Translations under genes and position numbers: made by a program | Origin: Vibrio cyclitrophicus | Lineage (GTDB): Bacteria; Pseudomonadota; Gammaproteobacteria; Enterobacterales; Vibrionaceae | DNA length: 64,000 nt | Assembly (NCBI GenBank): GCA_023206055.1 | Contig: CP065367.1 | Span: forward strand, 1-64,000 | Direction of reading: 5' to 3' | Shown here: positions 7,517 to 16,433 of the stretch, in pieces | Layout: every line of letters starts with the position of its first letter | Position numbering within the stretch: the first letter of the stretch is position 1 | The notes under the pieces: model-generated | What the model was told of the DNA's origin: nothing | The model's input: only the letters and a program-made list of their open reading frames with translations | The model's database searches: none

Positions 7517-10500
7517 ATGTCGAACAAGCAGCATACTGGTGCTATCGCATGGTTCGCGAATAACTCTGTGGCAGCTAACCTGTTGTTAATGGGCGTGATC
7601 ATCATTGGCCTGCTATCACTTAACTCGCTACGTAAAGAAGCATTCCCAAGCCTTGAACCCGATGTGGTGACAGTATCGGTGACTTATGACAGTGGTGATC
7701 CTGTACAGGCGGAAGAAGGCCTCGCGATTAAGATTGAAGATGCGTTAGAAACGGTGCCGGGCATTAAGCGTATCACGTCAACTTCTGACGCGAACGGCAG
7801 CTATGTTTCTATAGAGAAAACGAGCACTTATGATCTTGATACCCTATTAGCCGACGTTAAAACCAAGGTTGATGCGATTAACAACTTGCCTGCTGACGCT
7901 GACAATCCTGTGATTGATAAAGCCCGAATGCAAGATCATGCGTTGTGGGTTCAGCTCTATGGTGATGCTGACAGGGCGACACTACAAAGCCTAGCTGAGC
8001 AACTGAAATCAGATTTACTGAGCCAGTCATCAATTCGTGATTTAGAAATCAAGGCCAAGGCTGACCCTATGATTTCAGTCGAGGTTGATGAGAACAAGCT
8101 ACAAGCTTACGGCTTAACTCTTACTGACGTTTCTGAAGCGGTCAATGCAGAGTCTTCTGCGGCAATTTCTACTAGCCTTCGCAACGGTGAAAAAACGGTT
8201 CGCTTGAAGGTGTCTGAGCAGGCGTATGAGATCCAAGATTTCAACGCGATTCCGGTGATGACGACTACCGATGGCACTCAAATTACCTTGGGTGATATCG
8301 CCCATGTTGAAGACATGTTTGCTGACGATACCTTTATGCTTTCTCGTTACAACCAACAGAATGCGATGGCTATTGAGATTGTGATGGATGAATACGGAGA
8401 CGTAGTCAGCATTGTTGAACAGGCTCAACAAGTGGTAGATCGCTGGGAAAACAGCAACATGCTGCCTAGCGATGTCGAGATTGAAACGTGGTACGACAAA
8501 AGTACCATGATCAAAGATCGCTTGAGCCTATTGGTGAAGAATGCGTTAACGGGTATTGCTCTGGTATTCATCGTGTTAGCCGTATTCCTTAATGTCCGTG
8601 TTGCTTTCTGGGTAGCCGCAGGTCTGCCGTTTGTATTCTTTGGCACCATGTTCTTCATGACAGACACCTTCATGGGGTTAACCATCAATGAAATGACCAC
8701 CTTTGGTTTCATTATGGCGCTCGGGATAGTGGTTGATGATGCCGTGGTGGTCGGAGAAAGTATTTACTCGACGCGTAAAGAAGACGGGGACTCAATAGAC
8801 AGTACTATTCGCGGTACGATGAAGGTGGCATCTCCAACCATATTTGGTGTTTTGACGACAGTCGTTGCTTTTCTGGCGCTTGCTAGCGTTGAAGGAAAAA
8901 TGGGGCAGATTTATGCTCAATTTGGCACTGTCGTGACGATATGTTTACTGCTGTCTTTGGTTGAGTCTAAGTTCATTCTGCCTTCGCACCTTGCACACAT
9001 TAATACTAAGCGCAGTGAAAATAAGGGGCTGTGGGCTCGCGTTCAACATGCCGCCGATACAGGATTAGGTTGGTTTAATAAGCGTATCTACTGCCCTGTA
9101 ATTGAATGGGCGCTGAAATTACGTTACGCCGTGGTGATGGTTTTCTTGTCACTGTTTATCTTGGTGGCAGGGTTACCAATGACGGGTGCGGTTCGTGTGG
9201 CGTTCTTCCCTGATATGCCGGGCGACACCGTGACAGCCGATATGTCGATGCAAAACGATGCTAGCTTTGGTCAAACACAACAAAACTTATTAGTGCTTGA
9301 AGCGGCCGCAACACAAACAGATGAAACACTGAGAGCTCGTTACGGTGCTCAAGATGAAGCCTCGGAACTGCTGAGCCTTCAAGTTATCGCTGATGCCGAT
9401 GATTCGGGTCAGGTAAGAATTGAGCTCGACGGCGATAGTGTTTACACATCCAATGAATTTGCAGATTTGTGGGAAGAAACCGTTGGCCAAATGGAAGGCG
9501 TTAAGAAGCTTAAAGTCTTGTCTAAAATGGAGATGGTAGATAACTTCAAAGTTGAGCTTAAAGCGTGGAATGAAGAATCAGTATCGGCTGCGGGCAATGA
9601 GTTCTTAGCTAAACTGCAAACTATCGACGGTGTCAGTGGCATTGACCACAACTTGGATCTTGGTGAACCTCAGTATCGCTTTGAATTAACACAACAAGGC
9701 CGAGCATTAGGATTTGATACTGCAAGCCTCTCACAACAAGTGTTACAAGCGTTTGGTGGCGACATCGTTCAGCAGTTCCAACGTGGTAAAGATGAGGTGA
9801 AAGTTCGAGTTCGTTACCCAGAATCTGATCGTCAAACCATAGCGGATATCAAGCAATCAAGCGTGAGAACTAATGACGGTACTGTGGTGCCTTTGAGTGC
9901 GGTTGCTGAAGTGCATTCAGATTACCAAGTTTCAGAGATTACACGTATTGATAACCAACGAGCAGTTTACATCAGTGCTGTATTAGACAAAGACGTGGTG
10001 GCACCTGCTGAGCTAGTTCATCAACTGCAAGATACCTTAGTACCAGATTTAGAAGCGCAATACCCAGGGCTAACGGTGGACTTTGCTGGTGAAACGGAAG
10101 AGCAAGAAGAGACGGCTAGTTCAATGATGAGTATGTTTATACTTGCCATGATAGCTATTTACACACTTCTTGCTATCCCGCTGAAGTCTTACATTCAACC
10201 AGTGATTATCATGGCCGCGATTCCATTTGGTATTGTTGGCGCAATCCTTGGGCACTGGTGGAATGACTTAACAATCAGTATCCTATCGTTAAACGGTATT
10301 CTAGCGTTGAGTGGTGTGGTGGTAAATGACAGCTTGTTGTTGGTTTCTCGTTTTAATGAGCTAATCAAGGACCAGGGTAAGTCGGTCCACGATGCGATTG
10401 CTGAAGCGTGTTCTGGTCGGTTGAGAGCCGTATTACTCACATCGGTGACAACGTTCGCGGGTTTGACGCCACTATTAAGTGAAACGTCTTTACAGGCTCA

Positions 10501-10660
10501 ATTCTTGATTCCTGCGGCTGCGGCACTAGGTTACGGCATTTTGTTTGCGACCTTTATTACACTGATTCTGACACCAGCACTTTTAATGATTCAGTGTGAG
10601 ATTAAGTTGCTGATTCTTAAAGTCACAAATCGAGTCAAAGGCGTTGAACAAACGGCTTAA
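7517..10660 (+). CDS. RND-family inner-membrane efflux transporter
   Basis: Proton-driven pump of the AcrB/MexF superfamily, 1047 residues, with the expected duplicated plan: one N-terminal helix, a large periplasmic domain, helices 2-7, a second periplasmic domain and five final helices. The helix-4 segment GFIMALGIVVDDAVVVGE near residue 400 carries the paired aspartates of the proton relay. The opening FANNSVAANLLLMGVIIIG is typical of the less-studied branch of HAE1-like pumps often found beside NodT-type channels. It completes a three-gene operon. Drug range cannot be predicted. Confidence 0.92.
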   Translation: MSNKQHTGAIAWFANNSVAANLLLMGVIIIGLLSLNSLRKEAFPSLEPDVVTVSVTYDSGDPVQAEEGLAIKIEDALETVPGIKRITSTSDANGSYVSIEKTSTYDLDTLLADVKTKVDAINNLPADADNPVIDKARMQDHALWVQLYGDADRATLQSLAEQLKSDLLSQSSIRDLEIKAKADPMISVEVDENKLQAYGLTLTDVSEAVNAESSAAISTSLRNGEKTVRLKVSEQAYEIQDFNAIPVMTTTDGTQITLGDIAHVEDMFADDTFMLSRYNQQNAMAIEIVMDEYGDVVSIVEQAQQVVDRWENSNMLPSDVEIETWYDKSTMIKDRLSLLVKNALTGIALVFIVLAVFLNVRVAFWVAAGLPFVFFGTMFFMTDTFMGLTINEMTTFGFIMALGIVVDDAVVVGESIYSTRKEDGDSIDSTIRGTMKVASPTIFGVLTTVVAFLALASVEGKMGQIYAQFGTVVTICLLLSLVESKFILPSHLAHINTKRSENKGLWARVQHAADTGLGWFNKRIYCPVIEWALKLRYAVVMVFLSLFILVAGLPMTGAVRVAFFPDMPGDTVTADMSMQNDASFGQTQQNLLVLEAAATQTDETLRARYGAQDEASELLSLQVIADADDSGQVRIELDGDSVYTSNEFADLWEETVGQMEGVKKLKVLSKMEMVDNFKVELKAWNEESVSAAGNEFLAKLQTIDGVSGIDHNLDLGEPQYRFELTQQGRALGFDTASLSQQVLQAFGGDIVQQFQRGKDEVKVRVRYPESDRQTIADIKQSSVRTNDGTVVPLSAVAEVHSDYQVSEITRIDNQRAVYISAVLDKDVVAPAELVHQLQDTLVPDLEAQYPGLTVDFAGETEEQEETASSMMSMFILAMIAIYTLLAIPLKSYIQPVIIMAAIPFGIVGAILGHWWNDLTISILSLNGILALSGVVVNDSLLLVSRFNELIKDQGKSVHDAIAEACSGRLRAVLLTSVTTFAGLTPLLSETSLQAQFLIPAAAALGYGILFATFITLILTPALLMIQCEIKLLILKVTNRVKGVEQTA

Positions 10661-10800
10661 TAATGGCTAAGCTAATGATGATATCTAGTCTGATGGCCGC
10701 TGAGTTAATCTCAGCAATATCGGTCTAGATTCGTTACAGATCAAGATATTAAATCGCTGTATAACAAGCCACATAATAATTAATAATAGAGGTCGTCACG

Positions 10801-11511
10801 ATGGCAGAATCCGTCACCAACAAACTTACAGACAAGCTTCAATTACTTTTGGTTGAAGACGACCTTGATTTAGCTACTGCTGTTATCGATTACCTCGATT
10901 TAGAAGACATTCAGTGTGACCATGCAGCAAATGGTTTAGCTGGACTCAACCTTATCGAAACCAATCGTTATGACGCAGTGATTCTCGATCTTAACTTGCC
11001 AAAAATGAATGGCTTGCAGGTATGTGAAAACTTACGAGCACAGGGTATCGACACACCGGTATTGATGCTGACGGCGCGTGATACGCTCGACGACAAGTTG
11101 ACGGGTTTTTCAAAAGGTGCCGATGACTACTTGATCAAACCATTTGCGATGGAAGAACTGATTGTTCGAGCGCAAGTATTAGCAAAGCGACGCAGTGGTC
11201 AGGTAAGTCGCTTATCGGTAAGCGATTTGGAAATCGACCTAAAACAGCATCAAGCTTATCGCGATAATTCCCCTTTAAAGCTTTCACCTACTGCACTCAA
11301 AATACTGGAAATATTGATGCGCTCTAGTCCTAACCCTGTTTCTCGCGAGACAATAATGCAGGGTGTGTGGGGCGATGATCAACCAGACAGCAATAGCTTA
11401 AAAGTGCATATCTTCAATCTACGTAAACAAGTTGATGCCGAACAAGACAATAAGCTGCTTCATACCATTACGGGTAAAGGGTTTGCGATTAAGGAGTTAT
11501 CAGAAGGATGA
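10801..11511 (+). CDS. OmpR-family response regulator
   Basis: DNA-binding response regulator of a two-component system. The receiver domain (about 13-125) holds the acidic pair in VEDD, the phospho-acceptor Asp in VILDLNLP near residue 63, the Thr in LTARD and the Lys in IKPF. A winged-helix DNA-binding domain (about 135-235) ends in HTITGKGFAI. Its 3' end overlaps the partner kinase by four bases (ATGA). It lies 140 bases after the pump gene, so it probably controls the efflux operon, perhaps via the TTAAC repeats before it (inference). Confidence 0.92.
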   Translation: MAESVTNKLTDKLQLLLVEDDLDLATAVIDYLDLEDIQCDHAANGLAGLNLIETNRYDAVILDLNLPKMNGLQVCENLRAQGIDTPVLMLTARDTLDDKLTGFSKGADDYLIKPFAMEELIVRAQVLAKRRSGQVSRLSVSDLEIDLKQHQAYRDNSPLKLSPTALKILEILMRSSPNPVSRETIMQGVWGDDQPDSNSLKVHIFNLRKQVDAEQDNKLLHTITGKGFAIKELSEG

Positions 11512-12761
11512 AGATTAGACCAAGTTTAAGAATCTACGTTTTGATGGCGATTCTAGTAACGGGCGTAACGACGATTCTGGTCCTATCAGCATTGAGTATA
11601 AATTACTTTATCTCAGGTATGGATGTCGCTATACGAGGCTCTATGATTGCTCAAGCTCAGCAAGAGGTTGTGAAACCGGGCAAGCCTATCACCAATCAAG
11701 AGTTTACGGTTGCAACGCAATGGAGCGATTTACCACAAGGTATTCAAACTTATATTGAACAGAGTAACGTTGAGTTAAATGTTATCTCAAAAAGGGTTCT
11801 TGGTAAGTCAATCTTTGCTCCGCCAAAAGAAGGTTACTTTGTCATGAAAGTGATGAAAGGAGATGAAGTGCGTTACGTTTCGGCTGTGTTTGACCAAACA
11901 CAAGACCACTTCTTAGAAGACAAAGCAGTGCCTCATTTTGTGACAATTTTTCTGACGGCATTAGCCGCGATTGTCCTGTTTTTCGCTATTTTAGTTTTGA
12001 TATTACGTAAAGTGGCATCGCCTGTTGAACAGTTAAAGAATTGGGCTAAGTCGTTAGATAAAGATAACCTCAATGAACCCACTCCCGACTTTCATTTCAG
12101 CGAGTTGAACACCTTAGCTAACATCATTAGTGAAAGCTTAAGCTCGGTTCAAAGTAGCTTAGAACGAGAACAGAAGTTCTTGGGTTACGCGAGTCATGAA
12201 CTACGTACACCCATCGCTGTAACCAGAACCAACAGTGAACTGTTAGAGAAGCTGATTCTAAAGGGTAAGAGCCCTGAAAAGCAGCTTGAAGTGATAGACC
12301 GAATCAAGCGTGCGGGATTCACTATGACAGACCTAACAGAAACCTTGTTGTGGCTCACCCGGCAAGAAGACAAAGATCTGCCTCTGCAAAGCATACATTT
12401 GGGCGAACTGCTGCAACAGATAAACCACGATTTAAGCTATCTATTGAATGGAAAGGCTGTGGTGGTAAACCTTGAAAGCGACGACACACAATGCCAGTTG
12501 CCAGTCGGACTCACTCGAATCGTACTGACTAATTTGATTCGCAATGCTTTCCAACACACAGGAAGCGGTATTGTGGACATGGTTCAAGTCGGTTCGAAAG
12601 TCACGATTGCTAATCACAACACTGATGGCACAGTAGAAGATAATCATTTGGGCTTTGGTCTAGGGTTAGAGCTCACAGAAAAGCTGCTCGCGCAATATCA
12701 ATGGCAATATCATAACCAGGAGCTGGCTGGTGGTCGTGAAGTGTGGGTGGATTTCTCGTAA
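11508..12761 (+). CDS. Sensor histidine kinase
   Basis: Membrane kinase partner of the preceding regulator. It has two membrane segments (about 10-35 and 145-170) around a ~110-residue periplasmic sensor region with no recognisable fold, a HAMP-like stretch, and an H-box FLGYASHELRTPIAVTRTN with the phospho-His near residue 230. The ATPase domain is compact: an N-box (LIRNAFQHTG) and a GFGLGLELTEKLL G-box are visible, while the D-box region is poorly conserved. The stop codon overlaps the next start as TAATG, which ties it to the methyltransferase gene. Confidence 0.88.
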   Translation: MKIRPSLRIYVLMAILVTGVTTILVLSALSINYFISGMDVAIRGSMIAQAQQEVVKPGKPITNQEFTVATQWSDLPQGIQTYIEQSNVELNVISKRVLGKSIFAPPKEGYFVMKVMKGDEVRYVSAVFDQTQDHFLEDKAVPHFVTIFLTALAAIVLFFAILVLILRKVASPVEQLKNWAKSLDKDNLNEPTPDFHFSELNTLANIISESLSSVQSSLEREQKFLGYASHELRTPIAVTRTNSELLEKLILKGKSPEKQLEVIDRIKRAGFTMTDLTETLLWLTRQEDKDLPLQSIHLGELLQQINHDLSYLLNGKAVVVNLESDDTQCQLPVGLTRIVLTNLIRNAFQHTGSGIVDMVQVGSKVTIANHNTDGTVEDNHLGFGLGLELTEKLLAQYQWQYHNQELAGGREVWVDFS

Positions 12762-13378
12762 TGCACTGGCTCGATCGTTGGAAGGTGTATCGCTATCATC
12801 GAAAGCAGACTAACCGCTCGAATGGCGATAATGCCAAAGCCTTAGGTTGGACGAGCGAAGAGAGCCAATTGTGTCGCTTTGAAGTGATCGCTCGTTCGGC
12901 TGACTTCGAAAATAAGAGTGTCTTAGATTTGGGTTGCGGCTATGGCGAGCTGTTTGAACTGCTCGACAGCATCTATCGTATTCAATCTTATACCGGCGTT
13001 GACCAACACGCAGGCTTTCTTAAGAAGGCAAAGCAAAACTACACCGAAGATCGTTGCAAGTTCATTGCGGGTGACATGAGTAAGATGAACCTAGAAATGC
13101 ATGATGTGGTTATTGCCAGTGGTTCACTTAATTATATTTCTCGCGATTCCGACTATCTGACTAACATGATTACTCGTATGTTTGGGCTAGCGAATCAGAC
13201 AGTGATTTTTAATCTGCTCAATTCAAGCCAATATCCTTCGCGCAATACCTTGATGAGTTATCACCCTCAAGGCGTTTATCGCTTCTGTAAAACGTTGTGT
13301 GACGATGTTTCTTTAATAGAAGGTTACACAGAAGGGGATTTCACGATAGTGATGAATAAAGCCGTCTCTGAAGCCTGA
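12761..13378 (+). CDS. SAM-dependent methyltransferase, class I
   Basis: Motif I SVLDLGCGYGELFELL near residue 45 and a following acidic end (GVDQHAGFLKKAK) are those of a Rossmann-fold methyltransferase. GDMSKM and VVIASGSLNYI resemble motifs II and III. I chose the ATG at 12761 because it overlaps the kinase stop as TAATG; a longer frame begins with GTG at 12743. The substrate is unknown. Its place as the last gene after the two-component pair suggests co-transcription, but no functional link is evident. A bidirectional terminator follows. Confidence 0.8.
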   Translation: MHWLDRWKVYRYHRKQTNRSNGDNAKALGWTSEESQLCRFEVIARSADFENKSVLDLGCGYGELFELLDSIYRIQSYTGVDQHAGFLKKAKQNYTEDRCKFIAGDMSKMNLEMHDVVIASGSLNYISRDSDYLTNMITRMFGLANQTVIFNLLNSSQYPSRNTLMSYHPQGVYRFCKTLCDDVSLIEGYTEGDFTIVMNKAVSEA

Positions 13379-13423
13379 TGAACGGCTACTCTTGGATTGA
13401 TTTCGTAGTAACGTAACAGACAT

Positions 13424-13460
13424 AAAAAAGCCGCAGGCCTCGAAAGGTGTGCGGTTTTTT
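13424..13460. terminator. Bidirectional terminator
   Basis: AAAAAAGCCGCA and TGCGGTTTTTT arms flank a 14-base loop. The run of As before and Ts after allow use by both the methyltransferase gene and the facing secreted-protein gene. Confidence 0.8.
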
Positions 13461-13487
13461 AGATTCTGTAGATAAACCTTGGAGTTT

Positions 13488-14630
13488 CTATTTACTCAAT
13501 GGTTGGTTTTCAATAAGCCCGTAAGGAATCGTCTTAAACACTTTTGGGTTGCCCTTGAACGTTGGTGCTTCGTTCACTTGCTGCCAATCGAGTAGCATGA
13601 TTGCTAACACGTTGCGGTGTTCACCGTACTCAAGATCAAAATCGCCAGTAATTGAAGGGATCATGCCTTGTGTTTCATCGATTGAATCTTGTATCGCGAA
13701 TCGAGTTTTCTCTACAACTGGATCATCTTCTAAACCTGCCAATAAGAAGGTTAATCCAACCTCAGCAATCACATCTTCTTTCGCACGTAGCAGAATCGTA
13801 TCGATGTTTTCTCTGAAGTAATCGTAGATCCATTGATGATCTTGTTCGCTGACTTGATGCTGATAGTATTCTGAATCGCCAAAGATGACGTGTGTCATAC
13901 CATAGATTTTATTACCGTATTGCTGGCTTGAAAGCTTCTTATCATCATCGTCCGGATACGCTTTTTTGAAGGTATCGACAAACTCATCAACCACATCCTG
14001 CTCACCCAGTTGGCGCAACCAGTAAACCTGATTAGCTAACTGAGCAGCCCACGCTTTCACCATGTCTTCATTGGTCACGTATCGTGAGAAGTCATAGCGA
14101 CGAATGATTTCGCGCAGCTTGGCATCGTTCTTGTGCTCTAAACCGTATTCATTAGCACGAGCCATAGAGCCTAGAAGGTCAACACCAAGATAAAGGTATT
14201 CAGGCATGTGCTTGGTGATGTTGTAGCGTCGAACACTGCGCTCATCGTTATCACCAATATAAGATGCAACTCGCTTCTCTGAGTAGAGTACGATTTGTTC
14301 CATGGTTTGAACGTCATTCGACAGGGTACTGAGCTTGCTTGCCACTCGAGCAATGTCACTCCACACCGCAGCCGAATATTTATCGTCTAATGTTTGGCGA
14401 TACATGCGCAGCCCGTAGTGACCTTCTTTGAATGCAGGAAGAGTGTAAAGCTGGCTTTCGTAGGTGGTGCGAATGAGATCAGCAGATTGCTTGAAAGATT
14501 GTTCTTGAGAATTGAGCGAATCTGCTTGGGATTGAATGTTCACCGCGGTTGTCGCTTGAACGTTTTCTTGTGCGTGAACGGCAACGGAGGCTGATAGCAA
14601 TGTACACAGTGTGATAGTTTTTAACTTCAT
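13488..14630 (-). CDS. Secreted protein, possibly DUF3541 family
   Basis: The start at 14630 gives a classical signal peptide (MKLKTITLCTLLSASVAVHA, cleavage after AHA-type site); an upstream TTG would add five residues before it and is less likely. The mature ~360 residues are helical and acidic, with no catalytic motif I can name. A DDDD run lies near residue 226. I believe the family is the Vibrio-associated DUF3541, but this is from memory and not certain. It is a single gene facing the methyltransferase across a shared terminator. Confidence 0.65.
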   Translation of the reverse strand: MKLKTITLCTLLSASVAVHAQENVQATTAVNIQSQADSLNSQEQSFKQSADLIRTTYESQLYTLPAFKEGHYGLRMYRQTLDDKYSAAVWSDIARVASKLSTLSNDVQTMEQIVLYSEKRVASYIGDNDERSVRRYNITKHMPEYLYLGVDLLGSMARANEYGLEHKNDAKLREIIRRYDFSRYVTNEDMVKAWAAQLANQVYWLRQLGEQDVVDEFVDTFKKAYPDDDDKKLSSQQYGNKIYGMTHVIFGDSEYYQHQVSEQDHQWIYDYFRENIDTILLRAKEDVIAEVGLTFLLAGLEDDPVVEKTRFAIQDSIDETQGMIPSITGDFDLEYGEHRNVLAIMLLDWQQVNEAPTFKGNPKVFKTIPYGLIENQPLSK

Positions 14631-14779
14631 GTCGTGAGGTACCAAGCTGATTATTAGTCTTTGTAAAATAACATTGATGAATCCCTTAATGTAAGCGTTG
14701 AGTCAATACAATGTAAGCTTTATAAGGTTCACTAACCCTTTTTGATTAAACTATTCGTTTAGCAAAGAAGTTTGAAGTG

Positions 14780-14953
14780 ATGGATCGCTCAATATTTGAT
14801 AGACAGTCGACGTTAGTCTGGATTTTTAATGACTTAGCGGCATACTGGAGCAATAAGCCAGAAATGAGCCGTTATAAGGCAGTATATAGAACAATAGCGT
14901 TAGAGGTTCGTAAATGCCAAGTGGTTCTAGCAAGCAGTGGTCTGCCAAAGTAG
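14780..14953 (+). CDS. Possible 57-residue protein overlapping the next gene
   Basis: An ATG preceded by a GAAG-like ribosome-binding sequence opens 57 codons (MDRSIFDRQSTLVWIFNDLA...). The frame runs 40 bases into the following diguanylate cyclase gene. The composition (two Trp, several Tyr and charged residues) looks protein-like, and the overlap could couple translation. No homolog is recognised, and it may be chance. Confidence 0.25.
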   Translation: MDRSIFDRQSTLVWIFNDLAAYWSNKPEMSRYKAVYRTIALEVRKCQVVLASSGLPK

Positions 14954-16269
14954 TATCTTTTCTTTTTTTTCTTACGATAGTAAGCGCAATTGAGTTCTTT
15001 CACGCCAAGCAATTAACTTTTCTTAAAAACGAATCGTATTCAGAGGCAAAAAAGCAACTATCCATTATTCGTTCTCGGATTGAAGCCGCGATCGTGTCAG
15101 ATATGTATATCCTCAATAACTTCTCGACTTTAGTGACCATGAATCCCGATGGTGAGGTGAAAAATTGGGATAAGATTGCTGAGAATATCATTCAAGATGG
15201 CTTCCATATTCGACTTATCGGACTTGCCAAAGATGACATTCTGAATTTTGTGTACCCTCTGGAAGGTAATGAGCAGATTCTCGGTATTAATTATCGTGAT
15301 CACCCAAACCAATGGGAGTCTGTTGAGATAGCCCGTGATCTTGGCAACACCTTTATCGCTGGTCCCTTTGAACTGTTTCAAGGTGGGCAAGCGCTCATTA
15401 CGCGAACTCCGATCTTTCGAGACCCGCCTTTTAATAAAGATTACTGGGGTGTATCCAGTGCCGTTATCGGTTTAGATGAGCTGTTTCAAGATGTCGGAAT
15501 AGGCAAGATTGAGAATAAATATGAGCTTGCTATTCGCGGTGCAAACAGTTCAGGTAAAGATGGTGCTGTCTTTTATGGCACTCAGGATGTGTTCGATAAA
15601 GCGTTTGCCACTGAACAGGTGAGTTTCCCACACGGTGGTTGGTATCTTGCACTCGCAGGTAACGAACATGTATTGATGGATGAGCCTTGGTATCGAATCC
15701 AAGCGGTAAGACTGGTGGGCTACTCCATAATGTTGGTGCTGGCGTTTGCCTTCTTTACTATTTATCGCCTGTACCGAATTGCCGATAGCCGCTCGATGCA
15801 TGATGAGCTAACGATGCTACCGAATCGTCGATACTTCATGTATAGCCTTAAGCAGGCATTCAAGGTCACTCAAAAGCAGAGATCAAGAACCTTTGCGGTT
15901 GTAAATATCGACCTCGATGGGTTTAAAGCAATCAACGACACTTATGGTCATGCAGCTGGTGATCAGGTACTGATCGAGTGTGCTAACCGCATTAGAAGTG
16001 AGCTGCGTGTTTCAGATATCGTCGCAAGGATTGGCGGTGATGAGTTCTTAGTCTTATTGCCACGCATTATCGATGATCAACACGTATCGTCGATCGTGAC
16101 TAAACTACGAAAGGCGATATGCTCGGCACCGGTTGTATACGAGGCGCACTCAATTTATCTCAGAATCAGTGTTGGTTGGGTTATTCACAATAACAACTAC
16201 AATGATGTTGATGCGCTCTTAAAATCCGCTGATGAAAAAATGTACGAACAGAAGCGACAAGTTATTTAG
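14914..16269 (+). CDS. Membrane diguanylate cyclase with CHASE-type sensor
   Basis: Makes cyclic di-GMP. Two membrane segments (about 12-30 and 268-290) enclose a periplasmic domain (about 35-260) with CHASE-like features: ILNNFSTLV, IRLIGLAKDD and YPLEGNEQILGINYRDHP. The GGDEF domain (about 295-450) has DELTMLPNRRYF, the metal-binding DLDGFKAINDTYGH and an intact GGDEF signature near residue 374, so catalysis is expected. The inhibitory-site RxxD position is occupied by RVSD before ARIGGDEF, which may serve product inhibition. It appears to be a single gene. Confidence 0.9.
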   Translation: MPSGSSKQWSAKVVSFLFFLTIVSAIEFFHAKQLTFLKNESYSEAKKQLSIIRSRIEAAIVSDMYILNNFSTLVTMNPDGEVKNWDKIAENIIQDGFHIRLIGLAKDDILNFVYPLEGNEQILGINYRDHPNQWESVEIARDLGNTFIAGPFELFQGGQALITRTPIFRDPPFNKDYWGVSSAVIGLDELFQDVGIGKIENKYELAIRGANSSGKDGAVFYGTQDVFDKAFATEQVSFPHGGWYLALAGNEHVLMDEPWYRIQAVRLVGYSIMLVLAFAFFTIYRLYRIADSRSMHDELTMLPNRRYFMYSLKQAFKVTQKQRSRTFAVVNIDLDGFKAINDTYGHAAGDQVLIECANRIRSELRVSDIVARIGGDEFLVLLPRIIDDQHVSSIVTKLRKAICSAPVVYEAHSIYLRISVGWVIHNNNYNDVDALLKSADEKMYEQKRQVI

Positions 16270-16433
16270 GTTGAATTTGAGCTGCGATTAGAATTTAGTT
16301 GCTGAATGTGGGGAAAAGCCTCAGAATACCGCGCTTTGCTTCGTATCAATCTAATTGATAAGCAAAAGCTGCAGCAATACGTCTTCATGGGGTGTTGCTC
16401 ATACTAAATGTTATTCAACTGAGAAAATAATCT

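Noticed and set aside
10695..10720. GCTGAG/CTCAGC hairpin after the RND pump gene
   Set aside because: A short stem without a T tract; not convincing as terminator or operator.
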